Source: Variovorax atrisoli 110B | GTDB taxonomy: Bacteria; Pseudomonadota; Gammaproteobacteria; Burkholderiales; Burkholderiaceae_C | Direction: 5' to 3' | NCBI RefSeq assembly: GCF_000382045.1 | Contig: NZ_KB907470.1 | Coordinates: forward strand, 1-64,000 | Length of the DNA stretch: 64,000 nt | In this document: piece by piece, positions 1 to 8,904 of the stretch | Layout: each line of letters starts with the position of its first letter | Numbering within the stretch: position 1 is the first letter of the stretch | The notes under the pieces: generated by a model | Databases searched by the model: none | Seen by the model: the letters and a program-made list of their open reading frames with translations, nothing else | What the model was told of the DNA's origin: nothing | Program-made: the position numbers and the translations under genes

Positions 1-27
1 TCCCCTCTGGCTGCGCCGAGGAGCGCA

Positions 28-94
28 GCGTTTCGCGGATCAGGGCTCGCCCTTGTCTGAGCGAAGCGAGTTTGGGCGAGACCCCGCGAAACGC
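28..94. repeat. Long intergenic hairpin, possible REP-like element
   Basis: An 11-bp perfect arm (28-38, GCGTTTCGCGG) pairs with 84-94, and an inner arm at 43-52 (GGGCTCGCCC) pairs with 74-84 with one bulge. It lies downstream of the leftmost LysR gene in a stretch (1-229) with no credible gene. It could be a REP-type extragenic element or a 3' structure stabilising the LysR transcript. There is no T-run, so it is not a standard terminator. Confidence 0.5.
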
Positions 95-157
95 GAGCAC
101 CGCAGGTTGCCCGCAGCGAAGCGAAGGGTCGCAGACAGCGGGGTCGCCTTTTCTTTG

Positions 158-191
158 CCTACTTTCTTTTGGCGAAGCAAAAGAAAGCAGG
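158..191. repeat. Second intergenic hairpin, terminator-like
   Basis: The arms CCTACTTTCTTTTG (158-171) and CAAAAGAAAGCAGG (178-191) form a 14-bp stem with one G-T pair around a GCGAAG loop. The flanks carry a direct GGTCGCC repeat at 142-148 and 190-196. The poly-pyrimidine/poly-purine stem is the sort of dispersed extragenic element I associate with Comamonadaceae genomes. Read on the minus strand it could end the LysR transcript. Dispersed copy number cannot be judged from one window. Confidence 0.5.
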
Positions 192-229
192 TCGCCCGCC
201 GGGGCGAGTCCCGGCCCCGGGAAACAACC

Positions 230-1138
230 TCACCCCGCCCCCAACAACCCCTCGAACTTCACGGCAAGAAATTCGACAAACGCCCGAACCCGAGCCGGCA
301 CAAACCTCCCACTAGGCAACAAGGCATGCAACGGATAAGGCTCAGTCTCCCAATCCGCCAACAGCTGCACCAACCGCCCTTCCCGAATGTCATTGCGCAC
401 ATCCAGCGCAGACTTCAGAGAAATCCCATACCCCGCCACAGTCCACTCCCGCGCCAGCGAGGCATCGTCCACGCTGCGGTTCCCATTCACCCGCACTTCC
501 GTCCACTGCCCGTTCTGCGCAAACCGCCACAGCCGGTGCCGCCGCCCCGACCGATTGAAGATCAGGCAGTTGTGATGCATCAGGTCCTGCGGCACCCGGG
601 GCGCCGGATGCCGCCGCAGGTAGTCGGGTGAAGCCGTCAGCAGCGGATTGGTCAGCGCGAAGGCGCGCGCCACCAGCCGCGAATCGGCCAGCGCGCCGTA
701 ACGCAGCGCCACGTCGACCTCGTCGCGCATCACGTCCAGCGGCCGATCTCCCACCGAGAGCGACAGCTGCACGCCCGGATGCAGCGCCAGGAACTCGTCG
801 AACCACGGCAGCAGCGTGCTGCGCGTCAGGTCCGAGGGCGAAGCCACGCGCAGGGTGCCGACCAGCTCGCCGCGATCGGCCGTGACCAGCGACTCCCCCT
901 CGTCCAGCAGCTCGAACGCCCGCACCGCGTAGTCGAGCAGCGTCTGCCCCTGCGGCGTGAGGCGCATCGCCCGCGTCGACCGCTCGAACAGCCGCGCCCC
1001 GAGCTGCGCCTCCAGCCGCTTGAGCGTGGCGCTCGCGGCCGCCGGCGTGATGCCCAGCGCATGCGCCGCCGCGGTGAGCGTACCGGCGCGCGCGGTGTGC
1101 ACCAGCACCTGCAGGTCGGAGATATTTTCAATCTTCAT
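230..1138 (-). CDS. LysR-family transcriptional regulator
   Basis: This 302-aa protein has the normal LysR length. The N-terminal winged helix-turn-helix (about residues 1-60) starts MKIENISDLQVLVHTA and contains the typical AAASATLKRLEAQLGARLFERSTRAMRLT run. It is followed by a LysR substrate-binding domain (about 90-295). The gene is divergent from the alcohol dehydrogenase-like gene across an 84-bp gap, the usual arrangement of a LysR regulator and its target, so it probably controls that gene. The inducer is unknown. The closest well-known style is the AaeR/DmlR-like group, but I would not name an orthologue. The ATG at 1138 gives an intact HTH. Confidence 0.93.
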   Translation of the reverse strand: MKIENISDLQVLVHTARAGTLTAAAHALGITPAAASATLKRLEAQLGARLFERSTRAMRLTPQGQTLLDYAVRAFELLDEGESLVTADRGELVGTLRVASPSDLTRSTLLPWFDEFLALHPGVQLSLSVGDRPLDVMRDEVDVALRYGALADSRLVARAFALTNPLLTASPDYLRRHPAPRVPQDLMHHNCLIFNRSGRRHRLWRFAQNGQWTEVRVNGNRSVDDASLAREWTVAGYGISLKSALDVRNDIREGRLVQLLADWETEPYPLHALLPSGRFVPARVRAFVEFLAVKFEGLLGAG

Positions 1139-1222
1139 TTGAAACTGTTGCTGATTTCGGCCTACTTATCAAATCGGCCTTGCGATCCTACAGTTCAGTC
1201 ATCGTCACTGAAAGGTCCTCCC
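1139..1222. promoter_or_regulatory. Divergent promoter region of the LysR/reductase pair
   Basis: This 84-bp region separates two divergent start codons, so it must hold both promoters and probably the LysR site. A direct repeat TCGGCCT occurs at 1157-1163 and 1174-1180, 17 bp apart, with AT-richer sequence between. AAAGGTCCTCCC precedes the ATG at 1223. No strong -35/-10 pair is evident. Confidence 0.45.
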
Positions 1223-2233
1223 ATGAAAGCCATCGGCTACTACCAGCCCCTTCCCATCGACAACCCCGAGTCGCTGCAGGACATCGAGCTGCCAACCCCC
1301 GTGCCCGGCGCGCGCGACCTGCTGGTGCGCGTGAAGGCGGTGTCGGTCAATCCCGTGGACACCAAGGTCCGGAAGAACGCCGCTCCCGACGCCGGCCAGG
1401 CCAAGGTGCTGGGCTGGGACGCCGTGGGCACGGTCGAGGCCGTCGGCGCCCAGGTGAAGAACTTCAAGGTCGGCGACCGCGTGTACTACTCGGGCTCGAT
1501 CATCCGTCCCGGCACCAATGCCGAGCTGCACGCGGTGGACGAGCGCATCGCGGCGCTCGCGCCCAAGAGCCTCGACGACTCGCAGGCCGCCGCGCTGCCG
1601 CTGACCACCATCACCGCCTACGAGCTGCTGTTCGACCGCCTGCGCGTGCCCAAGGGCGGCGGCGAAGGCCAGACGCTGCTGGTCACCGGTGGTGCCGGCG
1701 GCGTGGGCTCCATCCTCATCCAGCTCGCGCGCCAGCTGACGAAGCTGCGCGTGATCGCCACCGCCTCGCGCGCCGAGACGCGCGCCTGGTGCCTGGAACT
1801 GGGCGCGCATGCGGTCATCGACCACTCCAGGCCGCTGGCCGCCGAACTGAAGGCCGCGGGCATCGGCGAGGTCGACATGGTCGCCAGCCTCACGCAGACC
1901 GACCAGCACTACGCGCAGATCATCGAAAGCCTCAAGCCCCAGGGCCAGCTCGCGGTGATCGACGACATGAAGATGCTCGACGCGATGCCGCTGAAGACCA
2001 AGTGCATCTCGCTGCACTGGGAGATGATGTTCGCGCGCTCGCGCTTCGAGACGCCCGACATCGCCGAGCAGGGCGCGCTGCTGGCCGAGGTGGCGGCGCT
2101 GGTCGACGCGGGCCGCATCCGCACCACGGCGAACGCGAGCTTCGGCACCATCAACGCCGCGAACCTGCGCCGCGCCCACGCGCTCATCGAGAGCGGCAAG
2201 GCGCAGGGCAAGGTGGTGCTGGCCGGGTTCTGA
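1223..2233 (+). CDS. Zinc-type alcohol dehydrogenase-like NADPH reductase (MDR superfamily)
   Basis: The product is 336 aa. It has the medium-chain dehydrogenase/reductase layout: a GroES-like N-terminal half (VNPVDTKVR, GWDAVGTVEAVG) and a Rossmann half with the nucleotide-binding run VTGGAGGVGS near residue 155. The cysteine and histidine zinc ligands of true alcohol dehydrogenases are absent. It therefore fits the zinc-independent quinone-oxidoreductase-like branch (COG0604, the zinc-type alcohol dehydrogenase-like family). It probably reduces enones or quinones with NADPH in the cytoplasm. The start ATG at 1223 is preceded by AAAGG. The divergent LysR gene is the likely regulator. The exact substrate cannot be read from sequence. 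Confidence 0.92.
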   Translation: MKAIGYYQPLPIDNPESLQDIELPTPVPGARDLLVRVKAVSVNPVDTKVRKNAAPDAGQAKVLGWDAVGTVEAVGAQVKNFKVGDRVYYSGSIIRPGTNAELHAVDERIAALAPKSLDDSQAAALPLTTITAYELLFDRLRVPKGGGEGQTLLVTGGAGGVGSILIQLARQLTKLRVIATASRAETRAWCLELGAHAVIDHSRPLAAELKAAGIGEVDMVASLTQTDQHYAQIIESLKPQGQLAVIDDMKMLDAMPLKTKCISLHWEMMFARSRFETPDIAEQGALLAEVAALVDAGRIRTTANASFGTINAANLRRAHALIESGKAQGKVVLAGF

Positions 2234-2319
2234 GTCAAGGCACGCGGCAGGCAGGCGCGATGGAGAGAGAGCCTGCCGCCGCGGCGGGCCTAGCGTGCTG
2301 GTCGAACACAATCGGCCGC

Positions 2320-2874
2320 ATGACCAGAGACATCATCGAAACCGACACGACCCGCCTGCGCCTGCGCCAATGGCGCGACAGCGACCTGGCCCCCTTCTTC
2401 GAGCTCGCGTGCGACCCGCTGGTGATGGAGTTCCTGCTGCCGCTGCCCACGCGCGCCGACAGCGATGCGGCGGTGGCGCGCACACGCTCGCGCATCGCAG
2501 AGAGCGGCTGGGGCTTCTGGGCGGTGGAGCACAGGGAGTCGGGCGAGTTCATGGGCTTCACCGGGCTCAACTCGCCGGCGGCCGAGCTGCCCTTCTCACC
2601 GTGCGTGGAGATCGGCTGGCGCTTCGCGCGCAGGTGGTGGGGCCATGGCTACGCGAGCGAGGCGGCGCGCGCCGCGCTGCAGGTGGGCTTCGAGCAACTC
2701 GGGTTGCAGGAGATCGTCGCCTTCACCGCATGGAACAACACGCGCTCGGCCGCGGTGATGCAGCGCATCGGCATGAAGGAAGACATCGATGGCGCCTTCG
2801 ACCACCCGCTGGTGCCCGAGGGGCATGCGCTGCGCCGGCACCGGCTCTACCGCATCGCCCGGCCGCAGCGCTGA
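2320..2874 (+). CDS. GNAT-family N-acetyltransferase (RimJ/RimL-like)
   Basis: This 184-aa protein opens with the typical IIETDTTRLRLRQWRDSDLA strand-helix of RimJ/RimL-type acetyltransferases. The acetyl-CoA binding motif A is visible as RRWWGHGYASEAARAAL, followed by the AFTAWNNTRSAAVMQRIGM motif B region. It would transfer acetyl from acetyl-CoA to an amine, perhaps a protein N-terminus or small molecule. The ATG at 2320 is the natural start. The gene lies 86 bp after the reductase gene and faces the sorbosone-dehydrogenase-like gene, with only 17 bp between the two stop codons. Confidence 0.92.
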   Translation: MTRDIIETDTTRLRLRQWRDSDLAPFFELACDPLVMEFLLPLPTRADSDAAVARTRSRIAESGWGFWAVEHRESGEFMGFTGLNSPAAELPFSPCVEIGWRFARRWWGHGYASEAARAALQVGFEQLGLQEIVAFTAWNNTRSAAVMQRIGMKEDIDGAFDHPLVPEGHALRRHRLYRIARPQR

Positions 2875-2891
2875 GGCAGGAAGGACGACGG

Positions 2892-4265
2892 CTACCGCGC
2901 CTTCGACACCCGCCACACGGTGTTGCCCACGTCGTCCGCCACGATCAGCGCGCCGCTCTTGTCGAGCGCCACGCCCACGGGGCGGCCGTGGGCCTTCTCG
3001 TCGGCGCTGAGGAAGCCCGTCAGCACGTCGATGGGCGGCCCGCTGGGCTTGCCGCCGATGAAGGGCACGAACACCACCTTGTAGCCCGACTTGGGCTTGC
3101 GGTTCCATGAGCCGTGCTCGCCGATGAAGACGCCGCTGGCGAACTGCTCGGGCATGCCGCCCGGACGCGAGAAGGCCATGCCCAGCGGCGCGACGTGCGA
3201 GCCGAGCGCGTAGTCGGGCGCGATGGCCTTGGCGACCATCTGCGGGTTCTGCGGCTGCACGCGCACGTCGACCACGCCGCCGTAGTAACTCCATGGCCAG
3301 CCGTAGAAGGCGCCGTCCTTCACCGAGGTGAGGTAGTCGGGCACGAGGTCGCTGCCGATCTCGTCGCGTTCGTTCACCACGGTCCACAGCACCTGGGTCT
3401 CGGGCTCCCAACCCATGCCGTTGGGGTTGCGCAGGCCGCTGGCGAAGAGGCGCTTCTCGCCGCTCTTGGTGTCGACCTCCCAGATGGCGGCGCGGCCCTC
3501 CTCGGCCGGCAGGCCGTTCTCGCCGATGTTGCTGTTGGAGCCGACCGTCACGTAGAGCTTGCTGCCGTCGGCGTTGGCGATGACGTTCTTGGTCCAGTGG
3601 TGGTTGATGCCGGCGGGCAGCTGCGTCACCAGCGTCGGGCTGGCGGTGATGGAGGTCTGGCCCTCGGTGTAGGGCACCTTCACCAGCGCATCGGCGTTGG
3701 CGACGAAGAGTTCGCCGCCCACCAGCACCATGCCGTAGGGCGAGCGCAGGTCGGTCATGAACACCTGCTTCACCTCGGCGACGCCGTCGCCGTCGGCGTC
3801 GCGCAGCAGGGTGATGCGGTTGGCGCTGGGCACGCCCGCGCCGGCGCGGCCCATGACCTTGCCCATGACCCAGTTGCGGATCTTGGCGATGGGACCGCTG
3901 CCGCCGTCGTTGCTATCGGCGGGCTTGGGCGGCTTGTTGCTCTCGGCCACGAGGATGTCGCCGTTGGGCAGCGTGTAGACCCAGCGCGGATGGTCGAGGC
4001 CGCGCGCCAGCGCCGTCACCTTCAGGCCCTCGGCAGGGACGGGCGCGGCGGTGTCGGTCCAGCCGATGGCCGGCGCGACGTTGACGGTGGGAATCAGCGT
4101 CTTGTTCGGCTCGACCAGCTGCGGGCGGGGGCCGGTGGTCAGCTCGGGCGCGAGCTTGGCCGCCTCGCCGCAGCCGGCGACGAGCAGCGCTGCGGCGAGT
4201 GCCGCGGCGGTGGCTGCGGGCCACGAAGGCGCGATGCGGGTGGGTGCTTGCTGCTGTCGTTCCAT
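2892..4265 (-). CDS. PQQ-dependent sugar dehydrogenase (sorbosone dehydrogenase-type) lipoprotein
   Basis: The product is 457 aa. It begins with an Ala-rich signal peptide ending in the lipobox LLVAGC, with the lipidated Cys at residue 32, so it is an exported lipoprotein. The rest is a six-bladed beta-propeller of the soluble glucose/sorbosone dehydrogenase type, recognisable from DHPRWVYTLPNGDILVAES, DADGDGV, RNPNGMGW and the blade-closing GEHGSWNRK. Such proteins oxidise sugars or aldoses with PQQ, but many members have no known substrate. I chose the ATG at 4265 because the longer frame to 4394 adds 43 basic residues ahead of a complete signal peptide. Confidence 0.9.
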   Translation of the reverse strand: MERQQQAPTRIAPSWPAATAAALAAALLVAGCGEAAKLAPELTTGPRPQLVEPNKTLIPTVNVAPAIGWTDTAAPVPAEGLKVTALARGLDHPRWVYTLPNGDILVAESNKPPKPADSNDGGSGPIAKIRNWVMGKVMGRAGAGVPSANRITLLRDADGDGVAEVKQVFMTDLRSPYGMVLVGGELFVANADALVKVPYTEGQTSITASPTLVTQLPAGINHHWTKNVIANADGSKLYVTVGSNSNIGENGLPAEEGRAAIWEVDTKSGEKRLFASGLRNPNGMGWEPETQVLWTVVNERDEIGSDLVPDYLTSVKDGAFYGWPWSYYGGVVDVRVQPQNPQMVAKAIAPDYALGSHVAPLGMAFSRPGGMPEQFASGVFIGEHGSWNRKPKSGYKVVFVPFIGGKPSGPPIDVLTGFLSADEKAHGRPVGVALDKSGALIVADDVGNTVWRVSKAR

Positions 4266-4420
4266 GCGTGTTCCTTTGCGCTGCGGTCGTCTGCGGTCCG
4301 TGTGCGGCGACGTGCCGCGTGCGGCACATCTTCCCCAGGCGGGTGCACCGGGCAGTGTCGGCCGTGGGCGCTTTCTGGCGTGGGCGCACCTCATCGGCGC
4401 ATCGCCGCTACCATCGCCGG

Positions 4421-5194
4421 ATGACCGACGACCTGTTCCGCGCCGACGCCTACCTGCGCAGCTGCGACGCCCGCATCGTGCGAATCGACGACACCGGCAT
4501 CGTGCTGGACCGCACGGTGTTCTATCCGCTGGGCGGCGGACAGGCCGGAGACAGCGGCGTGCTGGCCATGGCCGGCGGGCGAGAAATCGTCATCGCCGAC
4601 ACCCGCAAGGCCAAGGATGCGGAAGGCAAGCCGACCGACGAATTCATCCACGTGCCGGCCCCGGGGCAGGACGAACTGCTGGCCGCGCTGAAGCCAGGCG
4701 ACGCTGTCGCCGCCCGCATCGACTGGGGGCGCCGCCATCGGCTGATGCGCTTCCACACCGCCTCGCACCTGCTCTGCCACCTGGTGCCGGTCCCGGTGAA
4801 CGGCTGCTCCATCACGCCCGACTACGCACGCATCGACTTCCACATGACCGATCCGCTGGACAAGGACGCGCTGACCGCGGGCCTGGCCCGGCTGGTCGAG
4901 GCGGCCCATCCGCTGACGGTGGGCGCCATCACCGACGAGGAGCTCGACGCCAACCCCGCGCTGGTCAAGAGCATGAGCGTGCAGCCGCCGCGCGGCACGG
5001 GCACGGTGCGCACCATCCGCATCGGCGGATCGGGCGAGGGCGGGACGGCGATCGACTTCCAGCCCTGCGGCGGCACGCATGTTGCAAACACCGCCGAGAT
5101 CGGGGCGGTGGTGGTCACCAAGATAGAGAAGAAGAGCGCCAGCAGCCGCCGCGTGGTGCTGGGCTGGGGTCCGCAAGCCGCCACGGCAGGCTGA
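4421..5194 (+). CDS. AlaX-like alanyl-tRNA editing protein
   Basis: This 257-aa protein matches the editing half of alanyl-tRNA synthetase as a free-standing protein. It has the GGGQ motif (residues 38-41) and the zinc site HTASH (His112, His116) plus CGGTH (Cys216, His220), which hydrolyse mischarged Ser- or Gly-tRNA(Ala). Length and the single editing domain place it near the AlaX-M type. The ATG at 4421 fits the family N-terminus. The gene starts 155 bp from the divergent lipoprotein gene and is followed 45 bp later by dsbD, with no obvious functional link. Confidence 0.93.
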   Translation: MTDDLFRADAYLRSCDARIVRIDDTGIVLDRTVFYPLGGGQAGDSGVLAMAGGREIVIADTRKAKDAEGKPTDEFIHVPAPGQDELLAALKPGDAVAARIDWGRRHRLMRFHTASHLLCHLVPVPVNGCSITPDYARIDFHMTDPLDKDALTAGLARLVEAAHPLTVGAITDEELDANPALVKSMSVQPPRGTGTVRTIRIGGSGEGGTAIDFQPCGGTHVANTAEIGAVVVTKIEKKSASSRRVVLGWGPQAATAG

Positions 5195-5239
5195 CGAGGC
5201 CCCGGAACTTCGCCCCCACCGATTGCTCCGACTGACGGC

Positions 5240-7480
5240 ATGATCTTCCCGCGCATCCAATTCGCTACGCTTCTGATAGCAACAGCCGCAGCCAGCATGC
5301 CGGCCGTGGCGCAATCGACATCCGAACTGGCGTCGAAGCCGGGCGCGGTGGTCACCACCCCCCATGTGCGCGCCGAACTCGTCGCCCACGCCCCCGACGG
5401 CGTGACGCCCGGCGCCCCTGTCTGGGTCGGCCTGCAGATCGCGCACCAGCCCGAGTGGCACACCTACTGGAAGAACGCGGGCGACTCCGGCCTGCCCACC
5501 GAGATGACGTGGACGCTGCCGGCAGGCGTCTCGACCGGCGAGATCGCGTGGCCGGCGCCGAAGAAGATCCCGGTCGGCAGCCTCGCCAACTACGGCTACG
5601 AGAACACCGTGCTGCTGCCGGTGCCGCTGGAGGTTTCCACGCTCTACAAGCCGCCGGTGGCGCTGGGCGGCACGCCGGCGATGGACATCCAGCTCAAGGC
5701 CTCCTGGCTGGTCTGCCGCAAGGAATGCATTCCCGAGGAGGGCACCTTCACGCTGTCCCTGCCGCTGCAGGGCTCGACCGCGCTGCACAAGGCCGAGTTC
5801 GATGCCGCCCTGGGCGCCGCCCCCCAGCCGCTGGCCAAGCCCGGCGCCGTGGAGGTCGACGGCCACAGCCTGAAGGTGCGGCTCGAGGGCCTGCCGGCCG
5901 CCGCGCAGGGCAAGACGCTGGAGTTCTTCCCCGAGACCCCCGAGGTGATCCGCACCGCCGCCGTCTCCGGCAAGGACTGGACCCAGTCCTGGCAGGGCGA
6001 CACCTGGACCGCCACCGTGCCGCTGGCCGACCAGCGCAGCGCCAGCCCCACCGTCATGCCGGTGGTGGTGACGCTGCCCGAGTCCGACCGCCAGCCCGGC
6101 CAGCCGGTGGCGTGGCGCGCCGAGGCGCCCGTCTCGGGCGCGTGGCCCTCGGCCGCCGCATCGCGCGCTGCCGAGGTGTCTCCGGCGCTGCAGGCGGCGC
6201 TCGCGGCCAACGCCGCGAATGCCGCGGCAACGAAGGCCGGCGACCTGCCCGCCCCCTCCACCACCACTTTCATGGCCGCGCTGCTGGGCGCCCTGCTCGG
6301 CGGCCTGCTGCTGAACCTGATGCCCTGCGTGTTCCCGATCCTCGCGATCAAGGTGCTGGGCTTCGCGCGGCAGGCCGGCAACGCCAGCGCGCACCGCAAG
6401 GCCGGGCTGGCCTACACGGGCGGCGTGATGCTGTCCTTCCTCGCGCTCGGCGGCGGCATGCTCGCGCTGCGTGCGGCGGGCGCCGGGCTGGGCTGGGGCT
6501 TCCAGCTGCAGTCGCCGGGCGTGGTGGCGGCGCTGGCGGCACTGTTCACGCTGATCGGGCTGAACCTCGCAGGCGTGTTCGAGTTCGGCCGCGCCGCGCC
6601 CTCTTCGGTGTGCAGCGCGCAGGCCAAGCATCCGCTGGCCAACGACTTCCTCTCGGGCGTGCTCGCGGTGGTCATCGCATCGCCCTGCTCCGCGCCGTTC
6701 ATGGGCGCATCGCTGGGCTTCGCCATCGGACTGCCGGCCGCCCAGGCGCTGCTGCTTTTCGCGGCGCTGGGCTTCGGGCTGGCGCTGCCGTACCTCGTGG
6801 CCGGCTTCGTGCCCGCCGTGGCCTACCTGCTGCCCAAGCCGGGGCCGTGGATGGGCACGCTGCGCCGCCTGCTCGCCTTCCCGATGTTCGCCACCGTGGC
6901 GTGGCTGGTGTGGGTGCTGGGCCAGCAAAGCGGCATCGACGGCGCGGGCACGCTGCTGGCGCTGCTGGTGTGCATGGCCGCGATCGTCTGGGCGCTCACG
7001 CTGCGCGGGCGCACGCGGATGGTGATCGCCGGCGTGCTGATCGCCTTCACCGCCGTGCTCACCGCCGCCATCGGCCGCAACGTGCTGCAGGTGGTGGAGC
7101 CCGCGAAGCTGGCATCGGCCGCCACGAAGGACGGCGCCGGCCAGCGCTGGCAGCCCTGGTCCGCCGAGCGCGTGGCGCAGCTGTCGGGCGAGGGCCGGCC
7201 GGTGTTCATCGACTTCACCGCCGCCTGGTGCGTGACCTGCCAGTACAACAAGAAGAGCACCCTGTCCGACGAGAAGGTGCTGGCCGACTTCGACGCCAAG
7301 AAGGTCGCGATGCTGCGCGCCGACTGGACCCGCCGCGACCCGGCCATCACCGCCGCGCTCACCGCGCTGGGCCGCAGCGGCGTGCCGGTGTACGTGCTGC
7401 AGGCGCCGGGCAAGCCGCCGGTCGTGCTGACGGAGATACTGGGCAAGGACGAGGTCCGCGCCGCCATCGCCGCGCTTTGA
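5240..7480 (+). CDS. dsbD: Protein-disulfide reductase DsbD family (ScsB-like)
   Basis: The product is 746 aa. A signal peptide (about 1-24, ending AVA-QS) precedes an N-terminal DsbC-type domain with the redox pair Cys159/Cys163 (CRKEC). Next comes a polytopic membrane domain with the paired cysteines Cys363 (LMPCVFP) and Cys483 (ASPCSAPF). A C-terminal thioredoxin domain carries Cys664/Cys667 (WCVTC). This three-part cysteine relay moves electrons from cytoplasmic thioredoxin to periplasmic targets. The N-terminal domain looks more like the ScsB/DsbC-N form than E. coli DsbD-alpha, so the substrates may include the redoxin encoded immediately downstream. A short gap of 94 bp separates the two. 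Confidence 0.94.
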   Translation: MIFPRIQFATLLIATAAASMPAVAQSTSELASKPGAVVTTPHVRAELVAHAPDGVTPGAPVWVGLQIAHQPEWHTYWKNAGDSGLPTEMTWTLPAGVSTGEIAWPAPKKIPVGSLANYGYENTVLLPVPLEVSTLYKPPVALGGTPAMDIQLKASWLVCRKECIPEEGTFTLSLPLQGSTALHKAEFDAALGAAPQPLAKPGAVEVDGHSLKVRLEGLPAAAQGKTLEFFPETPEVIRTAAVSGKDWTQSWQGDTWTATVPLADQRSASPTVMPVVVTLPESDRQPGQPVAWRAEAPVSGAWPSAAASRAAEVSPALQAALAANAANAAATKAGDLPAPSTTTFMAALLGALLGGLLLNLMPCVFPILAIKVLGFARQAGNASAHRKAGLAYTGGVMLSFLALGGGMLALRAAGAGLGWGFQLQSPGVVAALAALFTLIGLNLAGVFEFGRAAPSSVCSAQAKHPLANDFLSGVLAVVIASPCSAPFMGASLGFAIGLPAAQALLLFAALGFGLALPYLVAGFVPAVAYLLPKPGPWMGTLRRLLAFPMFATVAWLVWVLGQQSGIDGAGTLLALLVCMAAIVWALTLRGRTRMVIAGVLIAFTAVLTAAIGRNVLQVVEPAKLASAATKDGAGQRWQPWSAERVAQLSGEGRPVFIDFTAAWCVTCQYNKKSTLSDEKVLADFDAKKVAMLRADWTRRDPAITAALTALGRSGVPVYVLQAPGKPPVVLTEILGKDEVRAAIAAL

Positions 7481-7574
7481 CCACCGGCGTGACATGGGTT
7501 GTCACAAGCACTTGAAGAAACCGTTCTAAGCTGCAGTTGTTGTTTGGAATTTTGTTTTGGAGTTCAAGCTGGCC

Positions 7575-8267
7575 ATGTCTCTCTCGCCAACCGCCGACTC
7601 GCGTTCCTTCCGTGCCGCGCGCAATGCCCGCGCCGCCCTGAGCCGGGCCTCCCGCCGTGCCGTCGTCGCCGCCGCAGTGGCGCTCGGCGCCACCTTCCTG
7701 ATGGGCAACAACGCCGCCGCGGCGCCCACGGTGGGCCAGCAGGCGCCCGATTTCGTCGCGGTCGACACCACCGGCGCCAAGCACAAGCTGTCCGATTTCG
7801 CGGGCAAGTTCGTGGTGCTCGAGTGGACCAACCCCGGCTGCCCCTTCGTGCGCAAGCACTACGGCAGCGGCAACATGCCCGCCACGCAGAAGGCCGCCAC
7901 CGACAAGGGCGTGGTGTGGCTGGCCATCAATTCCACCGAGCGCGCCGCCACCGACTACCTCAAGCCCGAGGCGCTGGACGCCTGGATGAAGTCTCAGAAG
8001 GCCGCGCCCACCGCCGTACTGATGGACGAGGACGGCGTCATCGGCCAGGTCTACGGCGCGCGCACAACGCCGCACATCTTCATCATCGACCCCAAGGGCG
8101 TGCTGGTTTACGCGGGCGGCATCGACAGCATCGCCTCGGCGCGGGCGGACGACATCAAGACCGCGACCAACTACGTGAACCAGGCCCTGGGCGAGGCCTT
8201 CGGAGGCAGGCCGATCTCGGCGGCCATCACGCGGCCGTACGGCTGCTCGATCAAGTACAAGGCCTGA
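7575..8267 (+). CDS. Secreted redoxin / thioredoxin-like protein
   Basis: The product is 230 aa. A long N-terminal basic stretch and hydrophobic segment ending in NNAAAA (about 29-50) predicts export. The thioredoxin-fold domain has the motif NPGCPFVRKHY with one active-site Cys89 instead of CXXC, the cis-proline TTP at 164-166, and a second Cys224 in the C-terminal YGCSIKY tail. This paired pattern is typical of a redoxin family annotated as thioredoxin- or AhpC/TSA-like. The position right after dsbD suggests DsbD reduces it in the periplasm. A TTG at 7557 is in frame, but the ATG at 7575 has GGAG 12 nt upstream and is preferred. Confidence 0.88.
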   Translation: MSLSPTADSRSFRAARNARAALSRASRRAVVAAAVALGATFLMGNNAAAAPTVGQQAPDFVAVDTTGAKHKLSDFAGKFVVLEWTNPGCPFVRKHYGSGNMPATQKAATDKGVVWLAINSTERAATDYLKPEALDAWMKSQKAAPTAVLMDEDGVIGQVYGARTTPHIFIIDPKGVLVYAGGIDSIASARADDIKTATNYVNQALGEAFGGRPISAAITRPYGCSIKYKA

Positions 8268-8277
8268 CGCCGCCGGG

Positions 8278-8883
8278 ATGAGCGAGATCCGGGGCACGGC
8301 CGGCTACGGTGCCAATGCCGCAGCGCTGGCGCAGCAGTACGAGAGCCTGCGCTTCGAAGACGTGCACCGCGAGGTGCTGCACCTGTTCCCTGCCGCACCG
8401 GCGCGCGTGCTCGACATCGGCGCGGGCTCCGGGCGCGATGCCGCGGCGCTGGCCGCGCGGGGGCACCGGGTGGTGGCGGTCGAGCCCACGGCACAGCTGC
8501 GCGCCGAGGGCATGCGCCGCCATGCCGAATTGCCCATCGAGTGGATCGACGACCACCTGCCCGGCCTGCACCGCACCCTGAAGCTGGGCACTCGCCACGA
8601 CCTGGTCCTGCTGACCGCCGTCTGGATGCACCTGGACGCCGCCGAGCGCGCCGCAGCGATGCAGGCTCTCGCGGGGCTGGTGGCCGAAGGCGGCCAGGTC
8701 GCGATGTCGCTGCGCCACGGCCCGGTGCCCGAGGGACGGCGCATGTTCGAGGTCTCGGCCGAGGAAACGGCCGAACTCGCCGGCCGTCACGGGCTGCTGC
8801 CGCGCTTCCTCGCGCAGCGCGAGGACATGCTCGGGCGCGCCGACGTGCGCTGGAGCTTCCTGGTCCTGCAGCGCCCCGCCTGA
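8278..8883 (+). CDS. Class I SAM-dependent methyltransferase
   Basis: This 201-aa protein carries the SAM-binding motif I VLDIGAGSGRDA near residue 44, the acidic residue at the end of strand 2 (VVAVEP), and a post-motif region DLVLLTAVWMHLD typical of small-molecule methyltransferases of the UbiE/TehB type. The ATG at 8278 is 10 bp after the redoxin stop, so the two are likely co-transcribed. The methyl acceptor is unknown, and nothing in the neighbours points to one. Confidence 0.9.
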   Translation: MSEIRGTAGYGANAAALAQQYESLRFEDVHREVLHLFPAAPARVLDIGAGSGRDAAALAARGHRVVAVEPTAQLRAEGMRRHAELPIEWIDDHLPGLHRTLKLGTRHDLVLLTAVWMHLDAAERAAAMQALAGLVAEGGQVAMSLRHGPVPEGRRMFEVSAEETAELAGRHGLLPRFLAQREDMLGRADVRWSFLVLQRPA

Positions 8884-8904
8884 GGGACATCGATGCCGGT
8901 GACA

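Noticed and set aside
4391..7495. 1034-codon minus-strand frame over the AlaX and dsbD genes
   Set aside because: The composition is Arg/His/Gly/Gln-rich with no recognisable domain, and it runs through two well-supported genes on the other strand.
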